From an uncultured Ruminococcus sp. (lineage in GTDB: Bacteria; Bacillota; Clostridia; Oscillospirales; Ruminococcaceae), in assembly GCA_947175005.1 (NCBI GenBank), contig CAMWLD010000147.1:1-5942 (forward strand): a DNA stretch of 5,942 nucleotides, in the 5' to 3' direction. The notes under the pieces were generated by a model. That model had not been told where the DNA came from. It saw only the letters and a program-made list of their open reading frames with translations, and did no database searches. Made by a program: the position numbers and the translations under genes. Shown here one piece after another: positions 4,732 to 5,942 of the stretch (its first letter is position 1; each line of letters starts with the position of its first letter).

Positions 4732-5942
4732 TTAACTGTATGGATACCTGTACTGAACGACCCTCCAAGAGCCCTCTTCATCACGGGAGATCACAAAATT
4801 CCCCCCGTCGGTGTAGCCCGTAAAGCTGCCGTATTCGTCGTATTTTTCCTGCCGTGAGCGGAACAGCATTCTGTCCTCGCTTATCTCCATTCCCGAAAAT
4901 GTCAGCGTGCCGAGAGAGTAGTCAAAGCTGCCGTCGCCGACTATTCCGTAAAGCTCGCCGCCTATATCGGTGTATTTCTGCGGCGCTTCGGAAAATATTT
5001 TTCGGGCGGCTGTATCGGAAAATACCGCGCCTAAATAATCCAGAAGATCATCTGTATCGGCAAACCTGCTGTCATTGATCTTAAAGTAATATTCCACTAC
5101 TCCTTCGGGGGAGGTGATCTCCACGAAATTATCAAAATCGGAAACATTAAAGGAAGAAATTATAAAATTCTGTGCAGCATAATTTGCCGCCGCCCAGTAT
5201 GCGTAGCCGAAATAAAGAGGATTTTCCTCGCTTATTTTTTCAGAGCCCAGAATAAGCCGGGAATTTTCATAATCAAAGGTCATAGTCCTTATTTTAACAC
5301 GGCTTTCTATGGGGCGAACCTGTCCGTTTTCATCAAAAACGCTGCCGTCAACGGAAATTTCATAAATGAATTTTTGCGGTTCTGTGTGGTAAAGCTGAGT
5401 TTTGTCCAGATAATCATGCACCGTTTCGGGGATTTCATTTTCGGGGTCGCCGGGGGTAACTATCCTTATTTCCCGCAGCTCTCCTGTCTCGTCCACGGTG
5501 TACATACGGCTGACCGAATAGGCAGGCTCGGGCTCATCAGAAGCGCTTCCTGCGCCGTATTCCGAAAGATAAAAGGTGAACTGGAGAATATCCGGAATGG
5601 GAGTATCGTCAATATCATTCGCAATAAGCCGCACCACCGTTGAAGCGTCGGCGCTGCTGTAGGGCAGATAAACGTCATAGCCGTAGGGTGCGGTGATTAT
5701 AAATTCACGGCTTTGGTATCGGTTATTTTCCACGGTCACGGATATTTCATTTTCATGCTCGCCCCTGCGTATAATTATCATGTAATTTTCCGTTTCGCCC
5801 CGAAGCTTTAAGCTGTACTCGGTAAAGGGAGTTTCCGCCGTGGTATCCTCTTCCTGCAAAACAGCCGCTGATTCGGACGCAGCGGGAATATTTTCTTCAC
5901 TCTCCCTGTCCGCACAGGCTGTTAAAGCCGCTGTCATGAGGG
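4732..5942 (-). CDS. Lipoprotein with IseA-like C-terminal domain, 5' end outside window
   Basis: The frame is open to the window edge. The first ATG inside (5935-5937) sits only seven residues before a lipobox cysteine (LTAC, C8), too short for a signal peptide, so the true start lies beyond 5942; residue numbers here count from that ATG. After the cysteine comes an acidic, Ser/Ala/Glu-rich linker (about 9-40), as expected for a membrane-anchored extracellular protein. Residues about 41-160 form a beta-rich domain I cannot name, containing NDIDDTPIPDI near 107-117. Residues about 283-397 resemble the IseA (DL-endopeptidase inhibitor) family: a tract with ADTDDLLDYL and an AARKIF helix, then GGELY near 326-330, FSGMEI, a long strand, and a closing SRDEEGSWRVVQY segment. 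Such domains inhibit peptidoglycan-cleaving NlpC/P60 enzymes or occur in uncharacterised cell-envelope lipoproteins. The gene ends 54 bases before the SdpI-like gene with no terminator between, so cotranscription is likely. Confidence 0.92.
   Translation of the reverse strand, partial: LMTAALTACADRESEENIPAASESAAVLQEEDTTAETPFTEYSLKLRGETENYMIIIRRGEHENEISVTVENNRYQSREFIITAPYGYDVYLPYSSADASTVVRLIANDIDDTPIPDILQFTFYLSEYGAGSASDEPEPAYSVSRMYTVDETGELREIRIVTPGDPENEIPETVHDYLDKTQLYHTEPQKFIYEISVDGSVFDENGQVRPIESRVKIRTMTFDYENSRLILGSEKISEENPLYFGYAYWAAANYAAQNFIISSFNVSDFDNFVEITSPEGVVEYYFKINDSRFADTDDLLDYLGAVFSDTAARKIFSEAPQKYTDIGGELYGIVGDGSFDYSLGTLTFSGMEISEDRMLFRSRQEKYDEYGSFTGYTDGGNFVISRDEEGSWRVVQYRYPYS

Overview
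The window looks like chromosomal DNA of a Gram-positive Clostridia-type bacterium, most likely Ruminococcus/Oscillospiraceae-like. Support comes from purine-rich Shine-Dalgarno sites (GGAGG types), moderate GC in the core genes with an AT-rich accessory stretch, a lipobox lipoprotein, and DUF2812 and SdpI-type membrane proteins that are common in Firmicutes. The genus is inferred. All six genes supported here lie on the minus strand, so transcription runs from position 5942 towards position 1.

In transcription order: (1) a lipoprotein gene (4732 to beyond 5942, start outside the window) whose C-terminal part resembles the IseA DL-endopeptidase-inhibitor domain; (2) an SdpI-like membrane protein (4285-4677); (3) a 296-residue protein with two internal copies of a cysteine/histidine module (3402-4292); (4) a 147-residue protein of unknown function (2947-3390); (5) pgk, phosphoglycerate kinase (1513-2736), with its own promoter, a hairpin at the predicted 5' end of its transcript and a strong intrinsic terminator (1408-1450); (6) a pentapeptide-repeat protein (905-1342); (7) the 5' part of a DUF2812-type membrane protein (1-750), cut by the window edge.

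Genes 2, 3 and 4 are tightly packed: an 8-base overlap between 2 and 3, and a ribosome-binding site overlapping a stop codon between 3 and 4. They are probably translated from one message, perhaps together with the lipoprotein 54 bases upstream. The packing, the lower GC of genes 3 and 4, the SdpI relationship of gene 2 and the duplicated cysteine module of gene 3 suggest an accessory immunity or envelope-defence cassette inserted upstream of a housekeeping glycolytic gene. No toxin gene is visible, so this stays a hypothesis.

The most notable direct observations are the conserved C-x2-C-x2-H module repeated in gene 3, a 12-base direct repeat that supplies the stop codon of gene 4, and an unbroken pentapeptide helix of about 24 repeats. 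No RNA genes, CRISPR arrays, insertion sequences or attachment sites were recognised, and no stretch over 300 bases lacks a gene.
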